Numbered from the stretch's first letter, positions 41,420 to 50,511 are shown. The stretch: DNA of 64,000 nucleotides from Polyangiaceae bacterium (GCA_041389725.1 JAWKRG010000005.1:372001-436000), one strand, 5' to 3'. Translations and numbers: made by a program. Notes: generated by a model from the letters alone, not told the origin.

Positions 41420-42028
41420 TCACGGTTCGAACTCTTGACGTCGCTGCCATAGCAAGCGACCGAGGTAGAGCGTCATCAGGGGAAACGCGACGGCTAACAA
41501 TCGGGCCCAGATGATGTCGCGTGCGCTCCAAGCGTTGCGCTGCTCGAGGGTGTAGTAGGGCTTGCCGTCAACTGCCACGGTTTCGATGAACACCGTAGGC
41601 TTCGGATCACCAGCCGGTTCTTTGGGATGCATGCGCGCTCCGCGCTCGACCTGGAAGCTGAGACGCGCACCAGGTCGCGAAGCTGCCCTCACGAAGCCGC
41701 CGCGATCCGGGATGTCCCGTAGGCGGTCGATGGGAACGCGGTAGCAGATTGGATCATCGGGAAGGAAGATGTCTACGAACGGCTCCTTGCGACTGAGCAG
41801 GACGGAAACGGACTCGGGAGTGGCTGTGACGGTCTCGAGATCGGCCTCCGTCCACACGCGATAGGTGACGACCTTGTAAAGACAGGCGACCGACACGGCG
41901 ATTCCGAAAACGAACGCGAGCAGCAGTTGGCCCTTGCCGAGATGGACTCGGTCCGCTTTCTGCGGCGACTCGCGGGGCTGGTCCTGCGCTGCAAGCTCGG
42001 AGCGCCTGCGCTTCCGCCGTTGGGCCAT
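41420..42028 (-). CDS. Two-helix membrane protein, function unknown
   Basis: 202 residues. A basic N-terminus (MAQRRKRRRSEL) precedes a membrane segment (LLLAFVFGIAVSVACLYKV), a 110-residue extracytoplasmic domain (TPESVSVLLSRKEPFVDIF, LSFQVERGARMHPKE) and a second segment (LLAVAFPLMTLYLGRLLW). The domain is beta-rich with no catalytic motif. It may be a scaffold or sensor; I do not recognise a family. Confidence 0.8.
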   Translation of the reverse strand: MAQRRKRRRSELAAQDQPRESPQKADRVHLGKGQLLLAFVFGIAVSVACLYKVVTYRVWTEADLETVTATPESVSVLLSRKEPFVDIFLPDDPICYRVPIDRLRDIPDRGGFVRAASRPGARLSFQVERGARMHPKEPAGDPKPTVFIETVAVDGKPYYTLEQRNAWSARDIIWARLLAVAFPLMTLYLGRLLWQRRQEFEP

Positions 42029-42264
42029 CGTGGATTGAGACTACGCTGCGACTGGACTGGTCTTCCCGAAATGTACCGACGACGGGCGCCGAGGCCGCGT
42101 GCCGGCCCATTGGCCAGCCGGCGACGTCCCTCCCCCCAACCTCCCGGAAAAGCGACCCGATCGACGCAAAGTTCAAAGAATTCCTCGATAGTGCTCGCCG
42201 AAAGTCGTAAGCGTTCGAGTGAGCCGAGGTGCGGGCCGCACTGGCTCCCCACGAAAGGAGACGC

Positions 42265-42471
42265 ATGGGATCGCGACCAAGCTTCGAGAAACGCAGAAAA
42301 GAACAGAAACGCAAAGAGAAGCAGCACGCCAAGCAAGCTCGCCGCGCGGAAGCGGCCGCGCGAGACGACGACAAGGCCAAGCCCGACGACGCGATAGCCC
42401 ACATCGTTCCTGGGCCGCAGCCGACAGTCATCCAGATGGAAATCGAGGCGATGGACGAGGAGGAGCCGTAG
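42265..42471 (+). CDS. Small basic/acidic protein
   Basis: 68 residues from ATG 42265, with AAAGGAG five bases upstream, which decides this start over the in-frame one at 42229. The N-terminal half is very basic and helical (RPSFEKRRKEQKRKEKQHAK, QARRAEAAARDDDKA), the end is acidic (QMEIEAMDEEEP). Similar short RPSF.KR..E..R..K proteins occur across Deltaproteobacteria. A nucleic-acid- or ribosome-associated role is possible; unknown. Confidence 0.72.
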   Translation: MGSRPSFEKRRKEQKRKEKQHAKQARRAEAAARDDDKAKPDDAIAHIVPGPQPTVIQMEIEAMDEEEP

Positions 42472-42500
42472 CGTCCTGCATCGCGAGGCACACCGTGACC

Positions 42501-42525
42501 CGCGCGCTGCTTTTTTCAGCGCGCG
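42501..42525. terminator. GC hairpin with T-rich loop between convergent genes
   Basis: CGCGCGCTG (42501-42509) and CAGCGCGCG (42517-42525) are perfect 9-base arms around a CTTTTTT loop. It lies between the converging 42265-42471 and 42629-43231 genes. Confidence 0.55.
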
Positions 42526-42628
42526 CGCTTGGTGTCGCAGCTAGCCTAGGGAGTCCGCGATTCGCTACGGAAGTCGGGAGCAGCGGAGCGCTGGCTACAG
42601 CTCCAGTAGGAACCGCGGACGCAGGACA

Positions 42629-43231
42629 CTATGCGGCGCAACGGGTCACGACGAATTCGCCGTAGTCGTCGCCGCGTTCGATGCCTTTGACCTGCTCGCA
42701 CTCGAACGTATAGATGCCGTCGGGGTAGGGCTTGGTGCCATACGCGATGTCCATGAATGCCCCGCACACGCCGCGGATCATGAAGGCGGCGGCGTAGGGA
42801 GTGGTGCCGTAGCTGACGACATCGGACTCGTAGTAGTCGTAGGCGCGCACGACCATGCGCTCCCCGGGGACGAGCTCGACGATCTCGGACTTGGCCCAGC
42901 CCCAGGCGGTGAAGACCGCGAAGGCGCCGTGCAGCACGTCTTCGGGGGCCTTCTCCACCATCGGAGCGACGATGGCTTTCCACTCTTCGGAATTGATGAT
43001 GCCCCAGCCCGTGTGATAGCCGCACTCGTGCGCAGCGTTGACGAGCAAAGCGGCAGCCGCTTCCTGCAGATTGGGTGGAACGCTGTTGACGATCTTCTCC
43101 GCGAACAGGTTCCAGAACTCGGCGGGCAGTTGATTGACGAGCACGCCAAACGCCGGAATCAAGCCGTCTTCGTCTCCGATGACGCTGACCTGGGACATGT
43201 CGTCGACGATTTTCTTGCGATCGATAGCCAT
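42629..43231 (-). CDS. V4R-like (4-vinyl reductase fold) protein 2
   Basis: 200 residues from ATG 43231, with GGAG eight bases upstream. Core: AAHECGYHTGWGIINSEEW, GAFAVFTAWGWAKSEIVELV, ESDVVSYGTTPYAAAFMIRG, VCGAFMDIAYGTKPYPDGIY and a last strand with Cys. The late G...A....G..........G.Y...E...C pattern fits the V4R small-molecule-binding fold (bacteriochlorophyll 4-vinyl reductase, hydrocarbon-binding proteins, Bet3). It lacks a DNA-binding domain. Last gene of a four-gene operon; it looks paralogous to the 43242-43778 product. Confidence 0.75.
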   Translation of the reverse strand: MAIDRKKIVDDMSQVSVIGDEDGLIPAFGVLVNQLPAEFWNLFAEKIVNSVPPNLQEAAAALLVNAAHECGYHTGWGIINSEEWKAIVAPMVEKAPEDVLHGAFAVFTAWGWAKSEIVELVPGERMVVRAYDYYESDVVSYGTTPYAAAFMIRGVCGAFMDIAYGTKPYPDGIYTFECEQVKGIERGDDYGEFVVTRCAA

Positions 43232-43241
43232 GATCTTGCTC

Positions 43242-43778
43242 CTACACTCGCACCGCGCTGAAGACGGACTTCTCTGCTCCGCTGACGATGCTCTGGGTTT
43301 CCGTGACAGTGAAGGTGCCCGCCGGTAGTCCCAGCACGGCGGAGAAGAGGGCTGCGACGTAGCCCTGCGTGATGAAGTTGATGGGCGTGTTCTTCTCGCC
43401 CCACTTCTTCTTCCAACCCTCGTCTACGTGCGAGCGGGTCAGTTCTGCTCGGCCCGCCGCACAGCCGAGGCCAGTCACTTTCAGAACTCCCAACCCCATC
43501 GCGGAGTAGTACGCTTCGCCAATGGCAATGCGATCCTCGACGGATTCGATGCCGTGGTCCGCGTAGTAGGAAACAAGGGGAGCCAAGCAGGCTTGTTCCG
43601 CGGACTCGCGAAGGAGCTTCTTGCCATCGACGATCTCGGCGTCGTCGGCAAGTTGGGAGTAGAGGGTTGCGTAGTGATGGCAGTGCAACACCGACTGAAC
43701 TCCATTGAGGAAGTGTCGGGAGCGCTGCGGGTCGAACTTGCGAGTGAGCTTGAACTCGGGGTGGGCAATGTCGTTCAT
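43242..43778 (-). CDS. V4R-like protein 1
   Basis: 178 residues from ATG 43778, with GGAG nine bases upstream. Helical N-terminal half (HFLNGVQSVLHCHHYATLYS, LLRESAEQACLAPLVSYY) and V4R-like C-terminal half (GYVAALFSAVLGLPAGTFTV, TETQSIVSGAEKSVFSAVRV). The HCHHYATLYSQLAD segment is rich in His and could bind a metal or heme. It is 12 bp downstream of the 63-residue gene and 10 bp upstream of the second V4R-like gene. Confidence 0.75.
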   Translation of the reverse strand: MNDIAHPEFKLTRKFDPQRSRHFLNGVQSVLHCHHYATLYSQLADDAEIVDGKKLLRESAEQACLAPLVSYYADHGIESVEDRIAIGEAYYSAMGLGVLKVTGLGCAAGRAELTRSHVDEGWKKKWGEKNTPINFITQGYVAALFSAVLGLPAGTFTVTETQSIVSGAEKSVFSAVRV

Positions 43779-43790
43779 CGTCGCGTTCTC

Positions 43791-43982
43791 CTAGAAGGTG
43801 GGGACTTCCTTGCCGAGGATGTCCGCTAGCTTGGTTCGAAACTTGGCGACCAGCTCCGGGGAGTCGGGCGCGGCCTCCGCGTCGTACTCGGCCATGGTCG
43901 TCACCATGACCAGCCTCATCTTGGCCTTCACGCCTCCTTGCTCCTTCGCGTACTGGTAGTACTTCACTAGCTTGGCTCCCAT
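43791..43982 (-). CDS. Small conserved protein of V4R operon
   Basis: 63 residues: MGAKLVKYYQYAKEQGGVKA, then KMRLVMVTTMAEYDAEAAPD and SPELVAKFRTKLADILGKE. Helical, soluble, no Cys. Short KYY.Y..E.GG..AKMRL proteins beside V4R-like genes occur elsewhere as far as I recall. Its 5' end overlaps the 3' end of the 43967-44287 gene by 16 bases, so translation of the two is coupled. A chaperone or adaptor for the V4R-like proteins is inference. Confidence 0.7.
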   Translation of the reverse strand: MGAKLVKYYQYAKEQGGVKAKMRLVMVTTMAEYDAEAAPDSPELVAKFRTKLADILGKEVPTF

Positions 43983-44287
43983 TGGACGGGTCCTCCTGGT
44001 GGTGGTGAGAAACTGCTGATGTGACTCGCTAGCTCGACTTCGAGCTGCGCATGCGGCTGTAGGAACATCACCTCGAAGCGAGCGCTTCCCTGCACTCCGC
44101 GGGCGACGAAGCAGCCGCGCTTGGTCAGGCGGAAGAAGGGCCGGGCGAAGGTGGGGAAGTACTCGAGGCGACCCAGAGCCCCGAGGTGACGAATCAAGTC
44201 TGCCGTTATCGGTGCATCCAGAACGAGGGCGCGATTAGATGTGGAATCCAAGCAAGTCTTCAGTTCATGGCTTGCGATGACTTTCAT
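43967..44287 (-). CDS. First gene of V4R operon, function unknown
   Basis: 106 residues from ATG 44287. Reads MKVIASHELKTCLDSTSNRA, then APITADLIRHLGALGRLEYF and PTFARPFFRLTKRGCFVARG, then GVQGSARFEVMFLQPHAQLE. Two Cys, basic patches, no signal peptide. No known family. It leads a four-gene operon and faces a divergent cysteine-desulfurase-family gene across 127 bp, where the shared promoters must lie. Confidence 0.7.
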   Translation of the reverse strand: MKVIASHELKTCLDSTSNRALVLDAPITADLIRHLGALGRLEYFPTFARPFFRLTKRGCFVARGVQGSARFEVMFLQPHAQLEVELASHISSFSPPPGGPVQWEPS

Positions 44288-44414
44288 CAGGTTTGGTTCG
44301 CTCCCCGCCGCACGTGGCTGGCCGAGGGTGAATCGTTGGGGTTCCTGCAGGTGAACGACCCGCCGCCGAAACCCTTGACACGTTCAGGGCAAGAAATGGT
44401 GCACTTGGAGGGCG

Positions 44415-45551
44415 ATGGGCGTGCTGTATCTGAACAACGCTGCCACCTCTTTCCCGAAGCCGCCGGACGTGCTCGATGCCGTCGCCCACGCCCTGCGTGA
44501 GTTGCCCCAGGAGCCAGGGCGCGGCAGCACTGAAGAAGACCCGCTTCAAGCCTGTCGCGACGTGCTCGCTCGCCTGTTTGGTGTAGCGGAGCCGGCGCGC
44601 GTCGCACTGCTCCCTTCCGCGACCCATGCGCTCAACACCGCCCTGTCGGGACTGCTCCGCCCAGGTGACCACGTCGTGACCACGATGCTGGAGCACAACT
44701 CCGTGCTTCGGCCGTTGGCGCACCTCGCCACGCGCGGCGTTCTGGTGACCCAGGTGAGCCCCGACGACAACGGTGTGGTTGGGGAGGACGCGATTCTGGC
44801 AGCGTTGACCCCGGTTACGCGTGCGGTGGCGATCTCACACGCCTCCAACGTCACGGGAGCGATTCAACCGATCGAAGCGATCGCCAGGGCCTTGGCGGGG
44901 CGCGCCGCACTCGTGGTGGATGCTGCCCAATCTGCCGGCTGCGTGCCGATTGCCTTCGATGCCTTGCCAGGACGCTGTTTCGTCGCCTTTGCTGGACACA
45001 AGGGCCTGTACGGTCCAACCGGAACTGGCGGGCTGCTACTCGCCGACGACGCGTTGGAGCAATCCTTCGTCGGGGGCACCGGCAGCCTGAGCGAAAGCGA
45101 GCTTCATCCTGGGGAGCTTCCGCTTCGCCACGAAGCGGGAACGCCGAACCTGCCCGGCATCGCGGGCCTGCGGGCCGGCGCGGAGTTCGTCGCGCGCGAA
45201 ACCGTGGCAAAACTCGGCGCGCACCGCCATCGCCTCGTCGTTCAGCTACGGGCCGAGCTGGCGCGCCTTGGCAAGGTACGCCTTTCGCCGCTCGCGAAGG
45301 ACGACGGCCGCGCCGGTGTCGTCTCCTTCACGGTAGACGGATGGCCCGCCGCCGACGTGGGCTACATGCTTCGCGAGTCGTTCGAGATCGAGGTTCGGAC
45401 CGGGCTGCACTGCGCACCCCTCGCGCACTCGTGGCTGGGAACGGCGCCCGACGGGACGGTGCGCGTCAGCGTGAGTGCCTTCAACCAAGAGCGAGACGTC
45501 GGCGCCCTAGTCGAAGCGATCGAGGCGCTGAGTGCGACGGATGCGCGCTAG
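44415..45551 (+). CDS. Class V aminotransferase, cysteine desulfurase family
   Basis: 378 residues. PLP lysine is Lys196 in FAGHKGLYGPTGTGG; YLNNAATSFPKP opens the fold; SHASNVTGAIQPI and VDAAQSAGCVPI bind the cofactor. The persulfide-type Cys333 is in RTGLHCAPLAHSW. The GxxG-rich start and RTGLHCAPLAH motif match the EF2568-type cysteine desulfurase family, which moves sulfur or selenium from Cys or Sec. It is divergent from the V4R operon. The next gene starts two bases after its stop. Confidence 0.9.
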   Translation: MGVLYLNNAATSFPKPPDVLDAVAHALRELPQEPGRGSTEEDPLQACRDVLARLFGVAEPARVALLPSATHALNTALSGLLRPGDHVVTTMLEHNSVLRPLAHLATRGVLVTQVSPDDNGVVGEDAILAALTPVTRAVAISHASNVTGAIQPIEAIARALAGRAALVVDAAQSAGCVPIAFDALPGRCFVAFAGHKGLYGPTGTGGLLLADDALEQSFVGGTGSLSESELHPGELPLRHEAGTPNLPGIAGLRAGAEFVARETVAKLGAHRHRLVVQLRAELARLGKVRLSPLAKDDGRAGVVSFTVDGWPAADVGYMLRESFEIEVRTGLHCAPLAHSWLGTAPDGTVRVSVSAFNQERDVGALVEAIEALSATDAR

Positions 45552-45552
45552 A

Positions 45553-46731
45553 ATGCGCCGCATGGAGGTTCCGAGGTCTCGATCGCTTCGATGCCACGCC
45601 GCGCTGGCGGTCATCATCGCGGCTGGATGCAGCAAGCAGCGTCCCGCGCCAGCACCATCGTCGACGCGGGAAGGGTCGTCCGTTCCGCAAGTAGCAAGCG
45701 CGGCGAGCGCGCCAAGTCCGACAGCTTCAGCTTCGAGTTCTTCCATGAGTGAGTCGCTTTCTCGTCGGGGGCAGGCCGTGTCCGGAGGATTGATGCAAAG
45801 CGGGCAGACCGTCGTCGTGCGCACGGCGCACCCCAAGCTGCTGGATGTGGAAAAGGGCAGCGTCGCGGACATCGCATTACCCGGGGCCGTCGAGCCCATC
45901 GCCGTCGCAGCCGGTGGTGAGCGCTTGCTCGTGCTGGCAAAGACGTCCGGTGGCAAGTCTGAGTTGTTCGAGCGGAGCGCGGGTGGTTGGCAGCCCGTGT
46001 CCGTGCCCGCGAGCGTTCAGCTCGATCCGAAGCAGCCGAGTTTGCTCGCGGTGGAGGGCGAGACGATCGTCATCCTGAGCGGAACACGCCTCCACCGCAG
46101 TGAGTCGGGCAAGTGGACGAGCCGCCAGGTGCCGAAGCGTGATGGCAAGTTCCCCGGCTTTCCCAAGCACTGCGTACTGCACCAGAAGCGCCTCTATCTG
46201 GGCTCCGACCGTGGTGAATGGGGCGGCGAGTTGGTTTCCCTCGATCTCGATGGCCTCGCGTGGCGTGACGAACCGCCTACAGGCGTGAAGCCCGGGCTAG
46301 ATCTCCCGGTGCGAGATGTGCGGATCGACCGCAAGGGTGCGTTGTGGGTCGTGCGGGGCCTGGCGCACCTCGGGCTGCACGAAGGCATGCTGCATCGGCT
46401 CGACGCCCACGGTTTCCAACTGATCGCGTCATCCAATCGCGCCATCGGCAAACACCCTACTGAGCGCGGAGGCGACTGGAATCTGGACGGCACCTCCTTC
46501 GACGCCATCGCCTTCGACGAACAGAACCGCCCCCACCTGCTGACAGGATCCCTCGGCGTCGTGCGGCGTGACGCCAAGGGCGGTTGGTCCCGCCTGACTC
46601 CGAGTTGGCCTGACTTCGCCTACGTGCAGGGACTCTCCATCGTGGGCTCCACTGCCGTGATCGGCACCTACGACGCAGGACTCGTCCTGCTCGACCTCGG
46701 CACTGGCGCAACGCGCTCGGTCTCGTTGTGA
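45553..46731 (+). CDS. Lipoprotein, probable beta-propeller
   Basis: 392 residues from ATG 45553 (or ATG 45562), one base after the preceding stop, so it is co-transcribed with the aminotransferase gene. Signal peptide RCHAALAVIIAAGCSKQ with lipobox; then a Pro/Ala/Ser linker. The mature part has blade-like repeats (GAVEPIAVAAGGERLLVLAK, SLLAVEGETIVILSGTRLHR, VRDVRIDRKGALWVVRGLAH). No enzymatic motif. Probably surface-exposed. Confidence 0.82.
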   Translation: MRRMEVPRSRSLRCHAALAVIIAAGCSKQRPAPAPSSTREGSSVPQVASAASAPSPTASASSSSMSESLSRRGQAVSGGLMQSGQTVVVRTAHPKLLDVEKGSVADIALPGAVEPIAVAAGGERLLVLAKTSGGKSELFERSAGGWQPVSVPASVQLDPKQPSLLAVEGETIVILSGTRLHRSESGKWTSRQVPKRDGKFPGFPKHCVLHQKRLYLGSDRGEWGGELVSLDLDGLAWRDEPPTGVKPGLDLPVRDVRIDRKGALWVVRGLAHLGLHEGMLHRLDAHGFQLIASSNRAIGKHPTERGGDWNLDGTSFDAIAFDEQNRPHLLTGSLGVVRRDAKGGWSRLTPSWPDFAYVQGLSIVGSTAVIGTYDAGLVLLDLGTGATRSVSL

Positions 46732-46809
46732 CTGTCTCGAGTCGATCCGAGCACGACAAGGCGCTCGCCAACAGGTCTAGTTGGGCCCGTCGCGCAAAGG
46801 CAAGCAGAG

Positions 46810-47880
46810 CTAGTTGACCGTGATCCCACTCAGCTCGAAGCTGCCGTCGTCGCGCTTGTCGAAACTGAGCTCGACTTTGAGGCCCTTGTACTCATGGACG
46901 CTGTTCCTGCCGTCGTACAGTGCGAAGTCATCGGCGTCGCGGGCTTGGCGGTGATCGATCTTGCCGTCGAGACCCAGGGCTTGGATCAGTGGCGCGGCGT
47001 CGATGCGCGTGCGTGCAGTCCAGATGTCGGTCCCTGAGCGGGTGCTTCCAATCGAGCGTTTGGATAGGCGGAAGGCCTCCCCATCGAGTCCCACCGACTT
47101 GGCAATGGCGTCTGGCTCGGCCGATAGCAGCTTGCGATTCGCCGACAGCTTGGCCAGCCCTGTGAGCAAGAGTTTCACCGCCGTGGCGTCGTGCTCTACC
47201 GGCACGACCTCGGGCGGCATCGTGATGACCGCCGTGCCCTGCAACTCATTCTCCTCGTTGAGGGACGTGACTACGGTTCCTTGGGGCAAGCTCGAGTAGT
47301 CGACACCGACGCCAATCATCGCCTTCCCGGGTCCCCAAATGTCGAGAGCGCCCGTCTTGGCGTTGGCGCCGAAGAACCAAATGCGATCTCGCCAGGCGCC
47401 GTGATCGGCTCTGCGCGCAACGGGCTTGCTCACGTCCATCACCTGCGCGAGGTCCTGAGGGCGTATCGACCTAGGAAACTCGAGCATCGCCGTCGCCGGG
47501 CCTGAGAATGTCAAGGAGTAGCCCTCCTGCAGAGCGAGCTCCTTGCGCACGTCAGCGATGGGCTTGAAGTAGAGTTCCGGCTCGCACGTGAGCCGCCGCA
47601 ACACATGCGCGAGCTGCTGCGCGGGCGGGTTGTGAGTTTTGACCAGATCTTTGCAGCCGGCGGTGAACGGTCCGGGCTTCGTGGCGGCTAGGTGCGTGAG
47701 AGCGCCACCGTGAACCGCGGCGATTGCCGACTGCGAGGACGCCGCGGGTTCCCCGACGCTCGCCGAGGGCGCTGCGGGAGAACCGCTTGCCGAATTGGCA
47801 CCTTTGGTGCCTTCGGGCCGCTCGTTGCAGCCGACCTGAAGCGCGGCGAGGGTGACAACCCACAGGATCTTGCTCCACAT
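46810..47880 (-). CDS. Lipoprotein, function unknown
   Basis: 356 residues. Signal peptide KILWVVTLAALQVGCNE with lipobox; Ser/Ala linker of about 30 residues. Mature part: GCKDLVKTHNPPAQQLAHVL, then FKPIADVRKELALQEGYSLT and a domain ending DFALYDGRNSVHEYKGLKVE. It is beta-rich in the C-terminal third. It converges on the 45553-46731 gene without a visible terminator. No family recognised. Confidence 0.8.
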   Translation of the reverse strand: MWSKILWVVTLAALQVGCNERPEGTKGANSASGSPAAPSASVGEPAASSQSAIAAVHGGALTHLAATKPGPFTAGCKDLVKTHNPPAQQLAHVLRRLTCEPELYFKPIADVRKELALQEGYSLTFSGPATAMLEFPRSIRPQDLAQVMDVSKPVARRADHGAWRDRIWFFGANAKTGALDIWGPGKAMIGVGVDYSSLPQGTVVTSLNEENELQGTAVITMPPEVVPVEHDATAVKLLLTGLAKLSANRKLLSAEPDAIAKSVGLDGEAFRLSKRSIGSTRSGTDIWTARTRIDAAPLIQALGLDGKIDHRQARDADDFALYDGRNSVHEYKGLKVELSFDKRDDGSFELSGITVN

Positions 47881-47939
47881 AGCCGGAACATACGGCCTCG
47901 GCGTGCGAAGGATCTACCTGGGCAGCCACACCCTGGTGA

Positions 47940-48581
47940 CTAGGGGCTCGACTTCAGGATCTTGTCCCTGAGCAAACTCGCGCTGCAGTTGGTCTTGCTG
48001 GTGCGGGAACCGACGCGCCAGCACTCTATGTACAGGGCCTTCCGCTCTCCTACTTCGTAGGAGACGTTGCCCTCGGCGCTCGACTCGAAGGACTTCATCG
48101 TCTCGTAGCCTTCGGAGTTCGACTCGATGTCGACGTAGATGACCTTGTACACGTAGGCATCGAGATGCTCCGTCGCCGGCGCACCCGTGGTGATCGTCCA
48201 TCCCGCCGAGTTGGTCTTTTCGGAGAGAAGCTTCATCTGCTGGTGCTCAGCGAGGGCGTAGGCCTTGATGGTGCCCGTCGTCAGCGTGTCGACGCGCGCC
48301 CCATCGTTGCTCGCCGTAGCCTCTGGCAGTGACGCGCAGGCGGTAAGGCAGGTGTTGGCGGCCTCCTTGTCGCTACTGTCGTTGACGCACTTGCTGGCGC
48401 ACTTGTACTTCTCGGGCTGCTCCTTCTTCAGCTTGGAGAGCTTGGAAACACACGTGGTTGCGTCCGAGTCGAGTCCAAGCTTTTCAGATTTCGCGCACAC
48501 CTTCTCTGGCGAGGGTTCGAGGAGCTTGCAGGCCAGCAGTGCGAGAGAGAGGACGCCCAGCAGTTGCACTTGTCGCGACAT
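47940..48581 (-). CDS. Lipoprotein, function unknown
   Basis: 213 residues. Signal peptide VQLLGVLSLALLACKL with lipobox. An N-terminal Cys-containing helical part (KVCAKSEKLGLDSDATTCVS, KCASKCVNDSSDKEAANTCL) is followed by a beta-rich domain (YVYKVIYVDIESNSEGYETM, KALYIECWRVGSRTSKTNCS). Four or more Cys. It lies 59 bp upstream of the 46810-47880 lipoprotein gene on the same strand and may be co-transcribed with it. Confidence 0.8.
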   Translation of the reverse strand: MSRQVQLLGVLSLALLACKLLEPSPEKVCAKSEKLGLDSDATTCVSKLSKLKKEQPEKYKCASKCVNDSSDKEAANTCLTACASLPEATASNDGARVDTLTTGTIKAYALAEHQQMKLLSEKTNSAGWTITTGAPATEHLDAYVYKVIYVDIESNSEGYETMKSFESSAEGNVSYEVGERKALYIECWRVGSRTSKTNCSASLLRDKILKSSP

Positions 48582-48766
48582 TACCCACGAGTCTAGCGCG
48601 GTGACCTGTGGACGAGTCTTATTTGGAGTTGGCTGGCTGCCCGTCCCACACGCACGAGCTGCGCGAGGGTGCGGAGTCGGAATCCCCGAGGGTCGAGCGC
48701 GCGGGAAACGCCCACGTCTCGTCGCTGGGTCGCCGCGTGGGCCGGGATGGCGCTATCGTTTCGTGC

Positions 48767-49798
48767 GTGAACGTCGTGACCGCCACTTGGCGCGCGCTGT
48801 GGACGCCGAAGCGTGGGGTGGCCCTGGCGCTGCTCTTCGTGGCGCTGGTGTCGGCGGAGTGGGTCGCGACGCAGTCGGGCGCAGCGATGGCGACGGACGC
48901 CAGCCTGTTCGCGGCGTTTTGTCTGGCAGCGCCGGCGGCGTATCGCGTGCTGGTTTCACACGCCGAGCGGTTGTCCCTGGGACATGGACTCTACGTGCTT
49001 TGGTGTGCGGCGCTGGTGTTGGGTTGGGCGCTGCTGGTGCATCGTGGCCTCGGGTTGCGCTGGACCTACGTCATCGATCCGTCGTCCCTCGGGATCTTGT
49101 GGGTGCTGTTCCTCGTGGGCGGTTGGGGCTTGGCGCGGGATATCGAGCTGGAAGCTGGCTACGCTGCGGAGCGCCGGCGCGCCGAGCGCATGGAGGAAAG
49201 TGCGGAGCGCGCGTCGCTCTTGGCGTTGCGGGCGCACCTCGACCCCCACTTCTTGTTCAACACCTTGAACGCGATTGCCGAGTGGTGTCGCGAAGATCCC
49301 GCGGTGGCCGAGGCTGCGACGCTGCGGCTTGCGTCCATGCTTCGCACGATGCTCGGCGGCATTCGCAGCCCTAGTTGGCCGCTGGAAACGGAGATCGGCC
49401 TCGCGCGCAGCGTGCTCGAGCTGTATGCCATTCGTGATGCGGAGCGCTATCGTCATCGCTTCGAGCTTCCTGACCCGCTGCCGGACGTTTCGGTCCCACC
49501 GATGCTGCTGTTGCCCTTGGTCGAGAACGCCGTGACGCACGGACCCGGCGCTGGGCACAGTGGCGAGATCTCGGTGCGGCTCGTCGTCGAGGAAGAGCCC
49601 GAGTTGCGGTTGGCGCTCGAGATCGACAATCCAGGACGATTCGCGGGGCGCCGCGCCGGTGGCGAGGGCATCGCGATGGTGGAGCGGCGCTTGGCGTTGG
49701 CGTACGGAAAACGAGCGACGCTGCGTTTCGATGGCGACGAGTCACGTACCAAGACGCAGGTGGCGCTGCCGGCTAGGATGCTAGCGGAGGGCGCGTGA
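48767..49798 (+). CDS. LytS/YehU-type sensor histidine kinase
   Basis: 343 residues from GTG 48767. The frame is open further upstream, but those residues are not protein-like. Four membrane segments occupy residues 15-125 (GVALALLFVALVSAEWV through LGILWVLFLVGGWGLA). The HisKA-type motif is LRAHLDPHFLFNTLNAIAEW with the phosphorylated His in PHFLF; LLPLVENAVTHG is the N box and GGEGIAMVERRL the G box of a GHKL ATPase. Signals through the response regulator gene that overlaps its stop by GTGA. The signal is unknown. Confidence 0.93.
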   Translation: MNVVTATWRALWTPKRGVALALLFVALVSAEWVATQSGAAMATDASLFAAFCLAAPAAYRVLVSHAERLSLGHGLYVLWCAALVLGWALLVHRGLGLRWTYVIDPSSLGILWVLFLVGGWGLARDIELEAGYAAERRRAERMEESAERASLLALRAHLDPHFLFNTLNAIAEWCREDPAVAEAATLRLASMLRTMLGGIRSPSWPLETEIGLARSVLELYAIRDAERYRHRFELPDPLPDVSVPPMLLLPLVENAVTHGPGAGHSGEISVRLVVEEEPELRLALEIDNPGRFAGRRAGGEGIAMVERRLALAYGKRATLRFDGDESRTKTQVALPARMLAEGA

Positions 49799-50511
49799 AG
49801 CTCAGGGCGCTGTTTGCGGATGATGAAGCGATGGCGCGCCAGCGCATGCGGCGCCTTCTTCGCGATATCGCCGACGTGGAAGTCGTTGCCGAGTGCGCGA
49901 GTGGAGAAGAGGCGCTCGCCGAGCTCGAGCAGCAAGACGTGGACGTGGCCTTTCTCGACATTCAGATGGCCGGCGCGTCGGGGTTGGACGTGTCCGACGC
50001 CGCAGCGGAACTCGGCGTTGAAGTCGTGTTCACCACTGCGCATCCCGAGCACGCCGTGGCGGCGTTCGAACGCGGCGCGGTCGACTACTTGTTGAAGCCC
50101 CTCGAGGCCGAGCGTCTCGCGGCGGCAGTGGCGCGCGTGAGTGAGCGGCTGTCGCGCGCGCCAGCAGCACAGAACGAGAACCTCGACCGGCTCGCCCTCG
50201 AAGTGCGAGGCGAGCTTCGCGTGGTGGACACGCAGGAGATCTCTCACGCGCTGCACGATGGTCAATTGGTGACCGTGTGGGTGGGCGGCGAGAGCATTCT
50301 CACGGAGCTTTCGCTGAACGAACTCGAACGCAAGCTGCCCAGCGGTAACTTCGAACGGGTGCATCGCCGCGCACTGGTCAACTTGCGCTGCGTCGAGCGG
50401 CTCAAGCCGCTACCGAGCGGGGGCTACCTCGCGGGCCTGCGCGATGGACACGAAGTGCCCGTATCACGGCAAGCCGCGCGCGCTCTGCGCAAGCGGCTTG
50501 GAATTGGTTGA
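49795..50511 (+). CDS. LytTR-family response regulator
   Basis: 238 residues from GTG 49795, overlapping the kinase stop by four bases. A receiver domain with acidic pocket DDE at 9-11, phospho-acceptor Asp55 in FLDIQMAG, and the conserved Lys in YLLKPLE. The LytTR DNA-binding domain follows (NLRCVERLKPLPSGGYLAGL, RDGHEVPVSRQAARALRK). It binds promoter DNA when phosphorylated. No target gene is obvious in the window. Confidence 0.94.
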   Translation: MKLRALFADDEAMARQRMRRLLRDIADVEVVAECASGEEALAELEQQDVDVAFLDIQMAGASGLDVSDAAAELGVEVVFTTAHPEHAVAAFERGAVDYLLKPLEAERLAAAVARVSERLSRAPAAQNENLDRLALEVRGELRVVDTQEISHALHDGQLVTVWVGGESILTELSLNELERKLPSGNFERVHRRALVNLRCVERLKPLPSGGYLAGLRDGHEVPVSRQAARALRKRLGIG

